A stretch of DNA of 64,000 nt from an uncultured Lachnospiraceae bacterium (GCA_910587045.1 CAJULG010000011.1:1-64000); one strand, 5' to 3'. Positions 1 to 8,968 are shown, counted from the stretch's first letter. Program-made: numbers and translations. Notes: generated by a model from the letters alone, not told the origin.

Positions 1-511
1 CGCCGAAGGAGCACGCCCCCGCGGGGGTCGTGGTGGTCGTCGCGCCCATGGGGGTCAGGCCGCTGCCCTGAATGCCCGTGTTCATGTACGCCTCGTTGTC
101 GTAGCAGACATAGACCAGGTCATGTCCACGCTCCATGGCGCCGGACAGGGATTGAAAGCCAATGTCATAGGTGCCGCCGTCGCCGCCGAAAGTAATGAAT
201 TTATAGGTGGTATCTAATTTTCCGCGCTTTCTTAGCGCATTGTATGCGGTCTCAACACCGGACAGGGTAGCACCGGCATTTTCAAACGCATTGTGAATGT
301 AGCTGTCCTCATAGGAGGTATAGGGATACATAAAGCTGGATACCTCCAGACAGCCGGTCGCATTGCCGATCACAGCCTTGTCACCTTCGTGTAATGCACG
401 CAGGACTGCACGCACTGCGATGGTTCCGCCGCAGCCGGCGCACATTCTGTGTCCGGGAGCAAGACGTTCGGGTTTATTCATTTCTTCTTTAAAATTATAT
501 TTGATTGCCAT
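1..511 (-). CDS. porB: Pyruvate:ferredoxin oxidoreductase beta subunit (TPP-binding), 3' end cut by window
   Basis: The beta subunit carries the thiamine pyrophosphate site of the enzyme that converts pyruvate and CoA to acetyl-CoA, CO2 and reduced ferredoxin in the cytoplasm. The visible 170 residues show the N-terminal CxxC (C24, C27 in MCAGCGG), C54, the TPP/Mg motif GDGG at 110-113 and the conserved [10 protein letters not shown]. The ATG at 511 sits behind a purine-rich ribosome site and follows porA by 13 bases. The stop lies beyond the left edge; the family is usually about 300 residues. Odd: the last 20 visible codons are about 78% GC, unlike the rest of the gene. A related 2-ketoacid oxidoreductase (2-oxoisovalerate) cannot be excluded. 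Confidence 0.9.
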   Translation of the reverse strand, partial: MAIKYNFKEEMNKPERLAPGHRMCAGCGGTIAVRAVLRALHEGDKAVIGNATGCLEVSSFMYPYTSYEDSYIHNAFENAGATLSGVETAYNALRKRGKLDTTYKFITFGGDGGTYDIGFQSLSGAMERGHDLVYVCYDNEAYMNTGIQGSGLTPMGATTTTTPAGACSFG

Positions 512-524
512 ATTCCGTTCCTCC

Positions 525-1706
525 CTATTTTCTCAGACCAATGTAATCATACTGATCCGTAACCTGTCCGGTCTCAGCTATGGTCTCCAGACGGGAATAG
601 ATATCCTCAAAGTCTTCCACACGAATATCCCTGCCGCCCAGTCCGTAGATATAATTAACAGCAAGGGCTGTAGAGTGTGCATTGTAAAGCGCCTGAGATA
701 CTTCAGCTCCTAAAGGCCCGCCATTACCGCTGAAGCTGTCGCATCGATCCATGATAGCAATAGACTTGCAGTGGGACAGTGCTGCGGCAATCTCTTCGGC
801 AGGGAATGGCCGGAAGACTCTTAGTTTTAACAGACCGACCTTTTTGCCCTCTGCCCGGAGTGCATCTATGGCATCCTTACAGGTGCCGGCAGCAGAGCCG
901 ATGATCAGGATAGCATAATCTGCATCTGCTAACTGGTATTCTTCAAAGAAGCCGTATCTTCGTCCGGAGATGGCTTCAAATTCCTTTGCAATATCTAAGA
1001 TCACTTGTCTTGCATTGTTCATGGCAGTCCGCTGTCCCATTTTGGTCTCCATATAATAATTGGAAACTGCATATGGGCCTACTGCGATCGGCTGCTCCGG
1101 ATTGAGCAGATAATTCTCCGGCTCGTATTCTCCGACGAAGCTTCTAACAACGGAATCTTCTAACAGTTCGATATTCTCTACCGCATGGCTGGTAATAAAA
1201 CCGTCCTGACAGATCATGATCGGGAGCCGGACATCCTTGTGTTCGGAAATCCGGAATGCCTGAAGCATGTTGTCGTAGGCCTCCTGATTATTTTCTGCGT
1301 AGATCTGCAGCCAGCCGCTGTCCCGGGCGCCCATGCTGTCAGAGTGGTCGCAGTTGATATTGATCGGGCCGGACAGGGCGCGGTTGACCAGGGCCAGCGC
1401 AAGCGGCAGACGATTGGAGGCGGCAACATACAGTTCCTCCCACATCAAAGCCATTCCACAGGACGAGGTGGCAGTTAAGGCTCTGGCGCCGGCAGCAGAA
1501 GCGCCGACCGTCGCACTCATGGAGCTGTGTTCGCTTTCTACCGGAATGAATTCCGTGTCCATCTTTCCGTTGGCAATATAATTTGCCACATATTGTGGAA
1601 TCTCCGTGGATGGAGTGATTGGAAATGCAGGCATGACATCCGGATTGATCTGTCTGATCGCGAAAGCGACTGCCTCATTTCCGGATAAACGTTCGCGTAT
1701 TGACAT
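525..1706 (-). CDS. porA: Pyruvate:ferredoxin oxidoreductase alpha subunit
   Basis: At 393 residues this has the normal length of the separate alpha subunit, which holds the pyrimidine-binding (PYR) domain and the 2-oxoacid substrate pocket. Visible features are the N-terminal [15 protein letters not shown] and [10 protein letters not shown] signature, the ESEHSSM glutamate region of the PYR domain, and a transketolase-C-like second half with [15 protein letters not shown]. It lies between porD and porB in the same direction (1 base after porD, 13 before porB), so translation is probably coupled. Domain type is certain; substrate (pyruvate rather than another 2-oxoacid) is inferred from the four-subunit layout. 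Confidence 0.92.
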   Translation of the reverse strand: MSIRERLSGNEAVAFAIRQINPDVMPAFPITPSTEIPQYVANYIANGKMDTEFIPVESEHSSMSATVGASAAGARALTATSSCGMALMWEELYVAASNRLPLALALVNRALSGPININCDHSDSMGARDSGWLQIYAENNQEAYDNMLQAFRISEHKDVRLPIMICQDGFITSHAVENIELLEDSVVRSFVGEYEPENYLLNPEQPIAVGPYAVSNYYMETKMGQRTAMNNARQVILDIAKEFEAISGRRYGFFEEYQLADADYAILIIGSAAGTCKDAIDALRAEGKKVGLLKLRVFRPFPAEEIAAALSHCKSIAIMDRCDSFSGNGGPLGAEVSQALYNAHSTALAVNYIYGLGGRDIRVEDFEDIYSRLETIAETGQVTDQYDYIGLRK

Positions 1707-1707
1707 C

Positions 1708-2013
1708 TTACTGGCCCTCCTTCATGGTAATGGAATCAAATGGACATACCTTGGCGCAGATACCGCAACCCTTGCAGTGGTCATAGTCAAAGTCCTGCCG
1801 CTCACAGTGTTCCACTGGAATGGAACTGTCCGGACAGACCGGTACGCAGAGCAGACACTGCTTACATTTTTCAGCGACCCAGACCGGAGTCTGCGTTCTC
1901 CATTCACCGGTCTTGAATTCTCTGGAGGTTCCGGCAGCATAGATCTGATTTCCCGGGGTGATATCCTGCCATTTGCTTTTTTCCGTGATTTTTGAAATAT
2001 CTGTTGCAGACAT
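1708..2013 (-). CDS. porD: Pyruvate:ferredoxin oxidoreductase delta subunit, 2x[4Fe-4S]
   Basis: This 101-residue ferredoxin-like subunit passes electrons from the TPP site to external ferredoxin. Two complete [4Fe-4S] motifs are visible: C50, C53, C56, C60 and C80, C83, C86, C90. The N-terminal 45 residues (GNQIYAAGTSREFKTGEWRTQ) match the usual PorD lead-in. The gene starts 1 base after the porG stop and ends 1 base before porA, as expected for one complex encoded in the order G-D-A-B. Confidence 0.93.
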   Translation of the reverse strand: MSATDISKITEKSKWQDITPGNQIYAAGTSREFKTGEWRTQTPVWVAEKCKQCLLCVPVCPDSSIPVEHCERQDFDYDHCKGCGICAKVCPFDSITMKEGQ

Positions 2014-2014
2014 G

Positions 2015-2587
2015 TTACTGCACCTCCTTAAAGGTCATTTTCAATGCTTCCATGTTCCCGTGGATCACTTCCGGCTTCTTTGCAAATTTATGCTGGAAGG
2101 AAAGCTCCATCTCCCGCAGAAAGGCTTCCTGTTCCATTACTCTGGTAATGGCAACGACCGCTGCGAGCATCGGAGAGTTGGGATAATATTTTCCTAACGT
2201 GGCCAATGAAATCTTTTTGGCATCAAGCGTATGTACCCTGCCGTTATATCCTTTCAGATGGGGGAGGATGGCCTCCTTTGGCTGGGTCGTGTTGATGATA
2301 ATGGCTCCATCTTCCCGCAGACCGTTGGTGACGTCTACGGATTCCAACAGAGTCTCATCTACGACTGCTACATATTGGGGGGTATAAATATTGGAATGTA
2401 CACGGATCGGTGCATCGCTGATCCTGTTATAGGCGGTGATCGGTGCTCCCATCCGTTCCGGGCCGTATTCAGGGAAGCCCTGAACATGCATACCTGTCTT
2501 AAAAGCAACGTCCGCCAGCAGGAGGGCGGCTGTCTTTGCACCCTGTCCGCCACGTCCGTGCCATCTGATTTCCACTGTCTGACTCAT
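2015..2587 (-). CDS. porG: Pyruvate:ferredoxin oxidoreductase gamma subunit
   Basis: The gamma subunit (190 residues) begins MSQTVEIRWHGRGGQGAKTA, the typical start of the CoA-associated gamma domain, with the GRGGQG glycine loop at 10-15. An upstream in-frame ATG at 2635 would add 16 residues, but the ATG at 2587 has an AAGGAG ribosome site at good spacing and fits the family N-terminus, so it was chosen. This is the first gene of the por operon; a TATAAT box on the minus strand lies about 55 bases upstream. Confidence 0.93.
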   Translation of the reverse strand: MSQTVEIRWHGRGGQGAKTAALLLADVAFKTGMHVQGFPEYGPERMGAPITAYNRISDAPIRVHSNIYTPQYVAVVDETLLESVDVTNGLREDGAIIINTTQPKEAILPHLKGYNGRVHTLDAKKISLATLGKYYPNSPMLAAVVAITRVMEQEAFLREMELSFQHKFAKKPEVIHGNMEALKMTFKEVQ

Positions 2588-2642
2588 GGTAATTCTCCTT
2601 TTGATAATCCTGCATTTTTGTATATAATACGACATCTTATTA

Positions 2643-2670
2643 ATTATAGCAGAGTTTGGGGAGAAGTAAA
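2643..2670 (-). promoter_or_regulatory. Probable sigma-A promoter of the por operon
   Basis: On the minus strand a perfect TATAAT (2643-2648) is preceded at 16 bases by TTTACT. It points into porG and lies about 55 bases before its start. Confidence 0.5.
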
Positions 2671-2714
2671 GGGGTTCAGAAAAAGTCTGAGTTAGAAGAA
2701 AATAGAAATTTCAC

Positions 2715-2743
2715 TTGAAAATGTGTAGAGTATCTAGTATAAT
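2715..2743 (+). promoter_or_regulatory. Sigma-A promoter of the secreted-protein/ABC operon
   Basis: TTGAAA (2715-2720), a 17-base spacer and a perfect TATAAT (2738-2743) form a strong promoter 57 bases before the secreted-protein start. It diverges from the por promoter. Confidence 0.75.
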
Positions 2744-2799
2744 TCAAGAAAGTAGAAAAATGGCAAAAATTGCCAGGATTTTTAAAAGGAGGAAGGATT

Positions 2800-3183
2800 A
2801 TGACAGGAACAAAGAAAATCATTTGTGCAGCAACAGTTGTTGCATTGGTGGCAAGTTTGTCCACTATGGGGGTTATGGCAGCTTCGTACAGTACAAAAGC
2901 TTACGATACTACATCAGGGCAGTATTGTGCATCCATGGTAAATGACACGGGATCTGCACGGGGAATTAGCATTAATACAAGACCGACGACAACAACATCT
3001 AATGTAACTGTAGATCTTACGAGATCGGACGGTACAGTTGTGCAGTCATCCATATTCCCATGGCAGGTATCAATACATGACTGGAGACCATCCATACCAA
3101 GCGGAGAGGTAAGACGGATCTATGTAAGGCCTACAACAGCCGGGCAACGGGTAAAGGGAACCCTATACTATAATTGGAATTAA
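2800..3183 (+). CDS. Small secreted protein, possibly lactococcin-972-like
   Basis: 127 residues with a clear signal peptide: MTGTKK, a hydrophobic core (IICAATVVALVASLSTMGV) and an AlaXAla-type site near residue 28 (VMAAS). The mature part of about 100 residues is rich in Thr, Ser and Val, has one Cys, and ends VKGTLYYNWN. The ATG at 2800 was preferred to a TTG at 2770 because AAAAGGAGGAAGG precedes it. Known of the family: lactococcin 972 is a Sec-secreted, unprocessed bacteriocin ending in a YYN-F/W motif, encoded just upstream of a large permease and an ABC ATPase; the same order is seen here. The length and lack of other family motifs leave this uncertain; it could equally be a secreted substrate or ligand of the transporter. 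Confidence 0.6.
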   Translation: MTGTKKIICAATVVALVASLSTMGVMAASYSTKAYDTTSGQYCASMVNDTGSARGISINTRPTTTTSNVTVDLTRSDGTVVQSSIFPWQVSIHDWRPSIPSGEVRRIYVRPTTAGQRVKGTLYYNWN

Positions 3184-3204
3184 AGTAATATAAAGGGAGG
3201 AAGC

Positions 3205-6189
3205 ATGGAAAGACTGAAGCTGTTATCAAAGATTTCATTCAAATACTGGCGTTGTCATAGCACAAGATTTCTGACCTTTGCACTTTCAGTCATACTGGGA
3301 GCAGCTGTGTTGAGTTCTGTTGCTCTTTTGATCCGCAGTGAAAAGAGTCTGGTTCTGGATGAGGGATTGGATGATCATGGAAATTATGATCTGATCCTGT
3401 ATGAGATGGATCAATCCATGCTTCAGACGCTGGCGGAGATACCGGAGATTGACTGCACGGGCTGTTATTATGAAATGGGCTATGCAGGGACTCCTGGATC
3501 GGAAACGGTTTATAAGGTGGCCGCCTATGCAGATCAGCAATCGGAGGAACTGTATCATATGACCTGTATCCGAGGCGGGTATCCCCGGAATGACCACGAG
3601 ATCGCAGTTGACAGTTCAACCGCTAATGCGCTGGGGATCGCGCCTTATCCGGGGGAAACAGTTGTATTATCCTTGTATGATCAGAAACAGAAAATATTGA
3701 CTGAGCAGGAATTTATTGTTTCCGGAATTTTTGATGCGATGGATGAACGTGTGCAATTCGGTTATAAGCGGCATTATACTGCAGAAATGGAGGAAGTCGG
3801 GTATGAAATGCCGTTTATTATAATGAGCCCTGCAAAGAACAATATTTTTAACAGCAGAATGCTTACTGCATATATGCAGGCAGAAGATGAATATGAAGCT
3901 TATGCGACAATTAAAGAAGCAGTAGATGGGAAAGTTTTCTGGAGTGCTGCAGTATTTGGTGGAAGGAAGAATGCCTATGAATATGTTCTGGGAGCTGGAG
4001 AAGTAGTTGCATATCGGTATGGTGATCTGAATTTTCAGAATCTGCAGCAGGCGATTCGGGATGGAAATGTATTTCAGGATTTTTATTCTTCGGTATTGAT
4101 TCCGGTTATTTCCAGTCTGATCCTGATTGTAATTTTACTGTCATTGTTCTCATTCCTGCGCAGTATCGTAACGGACAGGCTGGAGCAGATCGCTATCCTG
4201 CGCCTTCAGGGGCTGACAACCCTTGGAGCCGGACTGTATCTTATGGCAGATCTTCTGGTCTGGGTAGCAGTCTTTACCCTTCTCGGGTTATTGATCGGAA
4301 GCGGGCTTCACGTTCTCCTGATTTCTGCTGTGAATTCTCTGCTGCAGCTCCGGCTGCCGCTTGGCTTTGTATGCAGCGAATATGTGCAGGTGGTTACGGT
4401 GAACCCATATGGATATGCAGCAGGAGTGATGGCAGGCTGTACGATCCTGGCTGTATTGCTTTCCGTCTGGCAGATTGTACGAAAGACACCGATACTTTTG
4501 CTGCAGGAGCCGCATGGAAGGAAGCATACCGGAGCTGCACGCAGGAAAAAGCAGGAGAAGAACTGGCTGGCCTTATCGGATCGGGCCCTTATGCTGCACG
4601 ATCATTCCATTTTATTCATGATGATCATTCTGATGGGAAGTGTGTTCTTTGGCTATTCCTATTTCCGGGCGCTGGCAGATATGAACAATGTTGAATGGGA
4701 GAATGTATTAGAGGCACAGGAATTGGATCAGTGGGATTATGTAGCAAAGACACCCGATAATATTGATCCCTTTGGTACAAATGCAGAGAGCCGGCATGAC
4801 TGCGGTCTGGATAAGGATGCGTTTCAGGAATTACTGCAGCACAGGGATGTGCTGGATTCCTATGCCATGCTCGTCAATGCTTCTACCAGATTGACTTATA
4901 TGCAGGAAACAGAGAGTGAGGCAGTCCGGGAGCTGCTTGCGGACTGCAGTATCCGACGCTTTGCACCCAGCGAGGAGGAATATGCCAATGCCTGTTATGA
5001 AGCAGAGCTGGTGATGCTTCAGAGGATGGGATATTCAAAGGAGGAGGCGGTCTATGAAGTGCCAACGGTCGGAGTTCCATGGGAGCAGTTGGAGGCGCTA
5101 GAACCCTATCGAGTTGCCGGAGAACTGAATCGGGAGAAGCTGGCAGCCGGAGAAGAGGTTGTTGTGGCGGTTACAGAGGAAAAAAAGGAAGCGGCAATAA
5201 AAGCATTTCCAGTTGGTTCGTCTCTGCCCTTAAGTGATATTCTGTTGGCAGGGGATGAGGATGCTATTAATTTTGGTACTGGTATGCAGGCATTTAAGAT
5301 AGAACCGGTCTACTCAAAGGATGTTATGATGCCAGGGTTGGCGGGAGAAGAAGCAGTGGAGGTAAATCTGAAGGCATATGCCTTTGGAAGCAGGCTGGAC
5401 ATTGATACCAGGGTTGGGGCTATTGTGGTAATTGATGATGCAGAGACAGCCAAACGGTGCATGGTAACAAAGGGGGAGGTCTGCCCATCGTATTCGGGTA
5501 ATGCAGAGGGGTATGGAGTAAATCTATTGTGTCTGGATACGGATGCTTTTACAGCCTGGGGCCTGCCGGATCAGAAGTATACGAAGGCAGGAATACGGGT
5601 GGAGAATTCTATTAATATGGAAGAACTGGATCGGGCATGGTACCAGTTGATCGCTGACAGTAATGGTATGTACTCCTATACGGCTATGAATATCAAGTCT
5701 GATATGAATGCGGGAAGAAACCGGGTCATGTGCATTTATTATGCCGTGATGGCCATGCTGATCCTGGTGACTATGTGTGCTATCGGCATGCAGTTATATT
5801 CCGGGATCCGCCGGAAGAGTATGGACATTGCATATATGCGGGCAGTAGGGCTGAGTATATCCCAGCTGGCAAGAGTCATAATCCGTCAGAATATATTTTA
5901 TCCTGTTATCGGAGCGGTCTGTGCTGTGATTCCGGCTGCTGTCTGTCAATGCTTTTTCTTCTTTATTCAGAAGAATCTGGCTGGTAATTTCATGTCCATA
6001 GCAGATGAAAGACTTCCATGGTGGTTCAATATACCGTACCGGTATAATCTCTTTGCCTATCATCCGCTTCTGACGCTTCTGCTGCTGTTCCTGATCGCGG
6101 TACTGCTGATGGCAGCTGTGACCATTCCACAGCTTATCTATATCCGGAGGATGCAGGTGGTGGAGGATCTGGAGAAAGTGACATTTTAA
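3205..6189 (+). CDS. Large FtsX-type ABC transporter permease
   Basis: A 994-residue membrane protein with two FtsX-type halves. A first membrane segment (about 20-42) is followed by a long extracytoplasmic MacB-like region, then three segments near 297-325, 347-380 and 399-425. After a linker a fifth segment (466-490) opens a second extracytoplasmic stretch, and three C-terminal segments close the protein (about 845-978). This is the build of MacB/BceB-like mechanotransmission or lipoprotein/peptide export systems, which do not transport through a classic channel. It starts 21 bases after the secreted protein behind AAAGGGAGGAAGC and is followed by its ATPase. Likely role: export of, or immunity to, the secreted protein. 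The substrate cannot be read from sequence. Confidence 0.85.
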   Translation: MERLKLLSKISFKYWRCHSTRFLTFALSVILGAAVLSSVALLIRSEKSLVLDEGLDDHGNYDLILYEMDQSMLQTLAEIPEIDCTGCYYEMGYAGTPGSETVYKVAAYADQQSEELYHMTCIRGGYPRNDHEIAVDSSTANALGIAPYPGETVVLSLYDQKQKILTEQEFIVSGIFDAMDERVQFGYKRHYTAEMEEVGYEMPFIIMSPAKNNIFNSRMLTAYMQAEDEYEAYATIKEAVDGKVFWSAAVFGGRKNAYEYVLGAGEVVAYRYGDLNFQNLQQAIRDGNVFQDFYSSVLIPVISSLILIVILLSLFSFLRSIVTDRLEQIAILRLQGLTTLGAGLYLMADLLVWVAVFTLLGLLIGSGLHVLLISAVNSLLQLRLPLGFVCSEYVQVVTVNPYGYAAGVMAGCTILAVLLSVWQIVRKTPILLLQEPHGRKHTGAARRKKQEKNWLALSDRALMLHDHSILFMMIILMGSVFFGYSYFRALADMNNVEWENVLEAQELDQWDYVAKTPDNIDPFGTNAESRHDCGLDKDAFQELLQHRDVLDSYAMLVNASTRLTYMQETESEAVRELLADCSIRRFAPSEEEYANACYEAELVMLQRMGYSKEEAVYEVPTVGVPWEQLEALEPYRVAGELNREKLAAGEEVVVAVTEEKKEAAIKAFPVGSSLPLSDILLAGDEDAINFGTGMQAFKIEPVYSKDVMMPGLAGEEAVEVNLKAYAFGSRLDIDTRVGAIVVIDDAETAKRCMVTKGEVCPSYSGNAEGYGVNLLCLDTDAFTAWGLPDQKYTKAGIRVENSINMEELDRAWYQLIADSNGMYSYTAMNIKSDMNAGRNRVMCIYYAVMAMLILVTMCAIGMQLYSGIRRKSMDIAYMRAVGLSISQLARVIIRQNIFYPVIGAVCAVIPAAVCQCFFFFIQKNLAGNFMSIADERLPWWFNIPYRYNLFAYHPLLTLLLLFLIAVLLMAAVTIPQLIYIRRMQVVEDLEKVTF

Positions 6190-6225
6190 TCCGTATGGAT
6201 CAGGAGAAGAAAAATATAGGGAGAT

Positions 6226-6924
6226 ATGAGAAATATGAAGGATGAGAAGGATATGAAGGAACTGGCAATTAAAACGGAGGCTCTAAGCAAGACCTATGAT
6301 ATGGGGAATAATCAGATAGAGGCACTCCGGAAAACGGATCTGGAGATTACCCGGGGAAGCTTTGTGTCCCTTACCGGTACCAGCGGAAGCGGGAAATCCA
6401 CGCTGCTTCATCTGTTAGGCGGACTGGATGCTCCTACAACGGGAGAGGTATGGATTGAGGGACAGAGCCTGAGCAAATGTAAGGAAAAGCAACTGGCAGA
6501 AATCAGACGGGACCGGATCGGCTTCGTTTTTCAGAAGTTTCATCTGATTCAGGAGCTGAGCGTCCGGGAAAACATCATCATGCCGGTGTTGTTGGCATCA
6601 AGAAAGGTAAATGAAGCTTATATAGAAGAAATCTGCGAGGTATTAGGTCTGGCTGATCGCATGGAGCATATGCCCCATGAATTAAGCGGCGGCCAGCAGC
6701 AGCGGACTGCCATTGCAAGGGCACTGGCCAATGAAGCGGCAATTCTCTTATGTGATGAGCCTACCGGTAATCTGGATAAAAAGACAAGTGAAGAGGTGAT
6801 TCACCTGCTGCATGATATTCACGAAAAATATAATAAAACAATCCTGATCGTCACACATGATCTGGAGATTGCAGAAAGCGCAGAATATATGCTCAGGATA
6901 GAGGATGGAAGAATTTTAGGCTGA
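6226..6924 (+). CDS. ABC transporter ATP-binding protein (MacB/LolD/BceA type)
   Basis: 232 residues with all ABC motifs: Walker A GTSGSGKST near 50, Q-loop FQKF, signature LSGGQQQRTAIARALA, Walker B ILLCDEPTGNLD and the H-loop THD. The double Q in the signature and DEPTGNLD place it in the MacB/LolD/BceA group that pairs with FtsX-type permeases. It follows the permease by 36 bases and should power it from the cytoplasmic face. An inner ATG at 6235 or 6253 is possible; 6226 has the better ribosome site (AGGGAG). Confidence 0.93.
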   Translation: MRNMKDEKDMKELAIKTEALSKTYDMGNNQIEALRKTDLEITRGSFVSLTGTSGSGKSTLLHLLGGLDAPTTGEVWIEGQSLSKCKEKQLAEIRRDRIGFVFQKFHLIQELSVRENIIMPVLLASRKVNEAYIEEICEVLGLADRMEHMPHELSGGQQQRTAIARALANEAAILLCDEPTGNLDKKTSEEVIHLLHDIHEKYNKTILIVTHDLEIAESAEYMLRIEDGRILG

Positions 6925-6951
6925 CAGAATATGAAGCATATCCTGTCAGCC
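6919..6951. terminator. Hairpin between convergent genes
   Basis: Inverted repeat GGCTGACAG (6919-6927) / CTGTCAGCC (6943-6951), extended inside by ATATG/CATAT around AAG. It overlaps the ATPase stop codon and lies 15 bases before the serpin stop. No T-run follows on either strand, so it may act as a transcript-end structure rather than a classic intrinsic terminator. Confidence 0.45.
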
Positions 6952-6965
6952 TGCTGTGTAATGAT

Positions 6966-8258
6966 TTAGTTAATTGTATTAACAGATCCAAGGAAGATCG
7001 GCAGTCCTGTTTCTGTATCAATAATGGCATATACAAACGGACGGTTCAGATATACGGTCGGTGTTTCCTCCGGTTCCAGCATGGCAGCTTCGTTTGTCAT
7101 TTCCACTGCGGTAACTGCGGCTGCTTTGGTTCCGGCCCGGTCAACCTCAATGTGTGTTTTATGAAGAACCCGGTTGATATAGAGGAGCCCGGTATCGGTC
7201 TGGGCCATCCTGCTAAAATCAGCGGCTTCGGTAAAGGCTTCTGTCATGCCCATCCCGGAAAGCGTTTCACTTAACTCGGTATCATAATCATAAGTAAATT
7301 CCGGTATCTGTACCAGGACATCCTGATAACTCCGGTTGTCATATAATTCCAGGAAGACTTCTCCATCCATGGAAGCTATAAAATCTGCTACAGCAGTATC
7401 TTCCTCCGGTAGAAGGGCCAGGAATGCATAATCTCCGCCTTCATAATTCTTGACAAATCCGGTCACATGATCTCCGGTAATATACTGACTCTCTGTACTG
7501 TTTAGCATGGCGACTGTTTCTGCTGTCCCCTGGTGATTGGTAAAGCTTCCGTTTTCATTCACCTGATCCTTTTCGTATTTCGTTTCCCATTCTCCCTCAA
7601 AAGCCAGGGCATTAATTAAATACATGACTGCATCCTCTGGTATTTCTGATAATAGCTGATTGATCATGCCATCGGTATTCGTATCCACCCAATGATTGAT
7701 ATCAGAGACTGTCTTCCCGTCAAAGTCTGCCAGAAAAGCATCCGCATTATAATAGGTCTTATCAGTCTGAAGGAAGTCTGCATTTACCTGAAGCTCTGTC
7801 GGTTTATCCTTGATCCAGATGGAATTTGCAAGATGAAAGGTTACATCTTCCGTTTCTGTCAGACTGTTGTTATAGGTGTACATATATTCATTAAAATCCT
7901 GAATATCCATCCCCCCGCACAATACCTGTTCCATTTCTGCAAGGGTGGTTCCGTCCGCTCCATTGGCTGTCATACCCAGGGCGGAAAGTACGGATTCCGG
8001 AGAGATCAGGGTGTTGGATCCGGTAAGTTCACTTGCAGTATCCTGCTGAAAGAGCCGGATGGAAAAATCTGCCGCGGCAGTCCGGAAAGTTTCATCCATT
8101 GCCCGGTTTTCTACCGTTTCTGCCTGCAGGCCTTTTGTCAGCTCCGGAGCTTGTGTCTGAATGGCAGTTCCTTTACAGGCCGCAAGAGAAAGTGCGGCTG
8201 TAGTAATAAGTGTACAGGCAGTAAGCTGCCGGATATGCTTTTTTCTGTCTTGTTTCAT
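6966..8258 (-). CDS. Serpin (serine/cysteine protease inhibitor), lipoprotein
   Basis: A full-length serpin (430 residues) with a lipoprotein signal: basic start, hydrophobic stretch and lipobox LAAC with C28. It should be anchored on the outside of the membrane, where it would trap proteases by the irreversible serpin mechanism. The hinge EVDRAGTKAAAVTAV has the small-residue composition of inhibitory serpins, and the C-terminus has the NRPFVYAI and GLPIFLGSV strands. The reactive loop (about 376-403) is some six residues longer than that of alpha-1-antitrypsin, so P1 is not certain; counting from the hinge gives Glu, but Met or Leu a few residues on are also possible. Start has AGGAGG upstream. 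It diverges from a PadR regulator. Confidence 0.93.
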   Translation of the reverse strand: MKQDRKKHIRQLTACTLITTAALSLAACKGTAIQTQAPELTKGLQAETVENRAMDETFRTAAADFSIRLFQQDTASELTGSNTLISPESVLSALGMTANGADGTTLAEMEQVLCGGMDIQDFNEYMYTYNNSLTETEDVTFHLANSIWIKDKPTELQVNADFLQTDKTYYNADAFLADFDGKTVSDINHWVDTNTDGMINQLLSEIPEDAVMYLINALAFEGEWETKYEKDQVNENGSFTNHQGTAETVAMLNSTESQYITGDHVTGFVKNYEGGDYAFLALLPEEDTAVADFIASMDGEVFLELYDNRSYQDVLVQIPEFTYDYDTELSETLSGMGMTEAFTEAADFSRMAQTDTGLLYINRVLHKTHIEVDRAGTKAAAVTAVEMTNEAAMLEPEETPTVYLNRPFVYAIIDTETGLPIFLGSVNTIN

Positions 8259-8381
8259 GGTTAAGTCCTCCTGTATGTCTGATTCTGCTTGAAAATAGAT
8301 GTTCTATTCGCCTTAGTTCCTGTTTATATAGTGTAACATAACTGGTATTTTGTTGCAGAGAATAATTCTTTTGTATATGTC

Positions 8382-8410
8382 TTGTTTGCTGCTTTCTTTT
8401 ATGTTACTAT
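8382..8410 (+). promoter_or_regulatory. PadR-gene promoter
   Basis: TTGTTT (8382-8387), 17-base spacer and TACTAT (8405-8410). The -10 box is embedded in a perfect palindrome, suggesting autoregulation. Confidence 0.5.
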
Positions 8411-8416
8411 TAGTAA
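8404..8416. promoter_or_regulatory. Candidate PadR operator (13-bp palindrome)
   Basis: TTACTATTAGTAA is a perfect palindrome around a central T, overlapping the -10 box of the regulator gene. A related half-site, GTGTAACATA (reverse complement TATGTTACAC), lies at 8331-8340 on the serpin side, so one regulator may control both directions. Inference from position and symmetry only. Confidence 0.45.
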
Positions 8417-8434
8417 TATAAAAAAGGAGGGCTT

Positions 8435-8968
8435 ATGGATCATATAATACTGGCACTTTTATATTTAAATCCCCGGACAATATATGAAATCCGGGCAAAA
8501 TTTGAAGGAAATCTTGGCCTGATGTACAGCAGCAGTATGGGCAGTATACAGGCGGCAATTCGAAAGCTGTTGAAGAACGGATACATTACCTATACGGAGG
8601 TTGTGGAGAATGGAAAGTACAAAAAGCGGTATCAGATTACGGAAGGCGGAAGGGAACAGTTTTCCTGTTGGATCAATTCCCCCTTCGGATCGGCACAAAA
8701 CAGGAATCCGGAACTGGCGAAGCTGTACTTTATGGGCCTTTCTGACTCGCAAACACGAATAGAGCGCATTCAGGATTATATAGCTTCATTAAAAGAATAT
8801 CATGCGGCATTAGAATTAATCTATCAGGAGGGTGAGGCAATGCATCCGCCGGAGGAATATGCGGAATTATTTCAGTTTCAGCTTGTAACTGTAAGATTCG
8901 GTATGGATTCTGTTGCATTTGAAATAGAATGGTTATGCAGGCTGGTGACAGAAATCGAAGAGTCCTGA
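8435..8968 (+). CDS. PadR-family transcriptional regulator
   Basis: 177 residues. The first 75 form the PadR winged helix (MDHIILALLYLNPRTIYEI..., then MGSIQAAIRKLLKNGYI and the wing with YKKRYQITEGG). The rest is the helical C-terminal dimerisation domain of the longer PadR subgroup (Vir_act_alpha_C-like). PadR proteins repress neighbouring genes until an effector or stress releases them. The serpin gene diverges from it and the hydrolase gene follows at 60 bases; these are the likely targets. The 3' end of the gene overlaps a sequence shared with the leader of the peptidase gene at 10232. Confidence 0.9.
   Translation: MDHIILALLYLNPRTIYEIRAKFEGNLGLMYSSSMGSIQAAIRKLLKNGYITYTEVVENGKYKKRYQITEGGREQFSCWINSPFGSAQNRNPELAKLYFMGLSDSQTRIERIQDYIASLKEYHAALELIYQEGEAMHPPEEYAELFQFQLVTVRFGMDSVAFEIEWLCRLVTEIEES

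Noticed and set aside
363..713. 116-codon open frame on the plus strand across the porB/porA junction
   Set aside because: Antisense to two well-supported genes, low-complexity start, no ribosome site.
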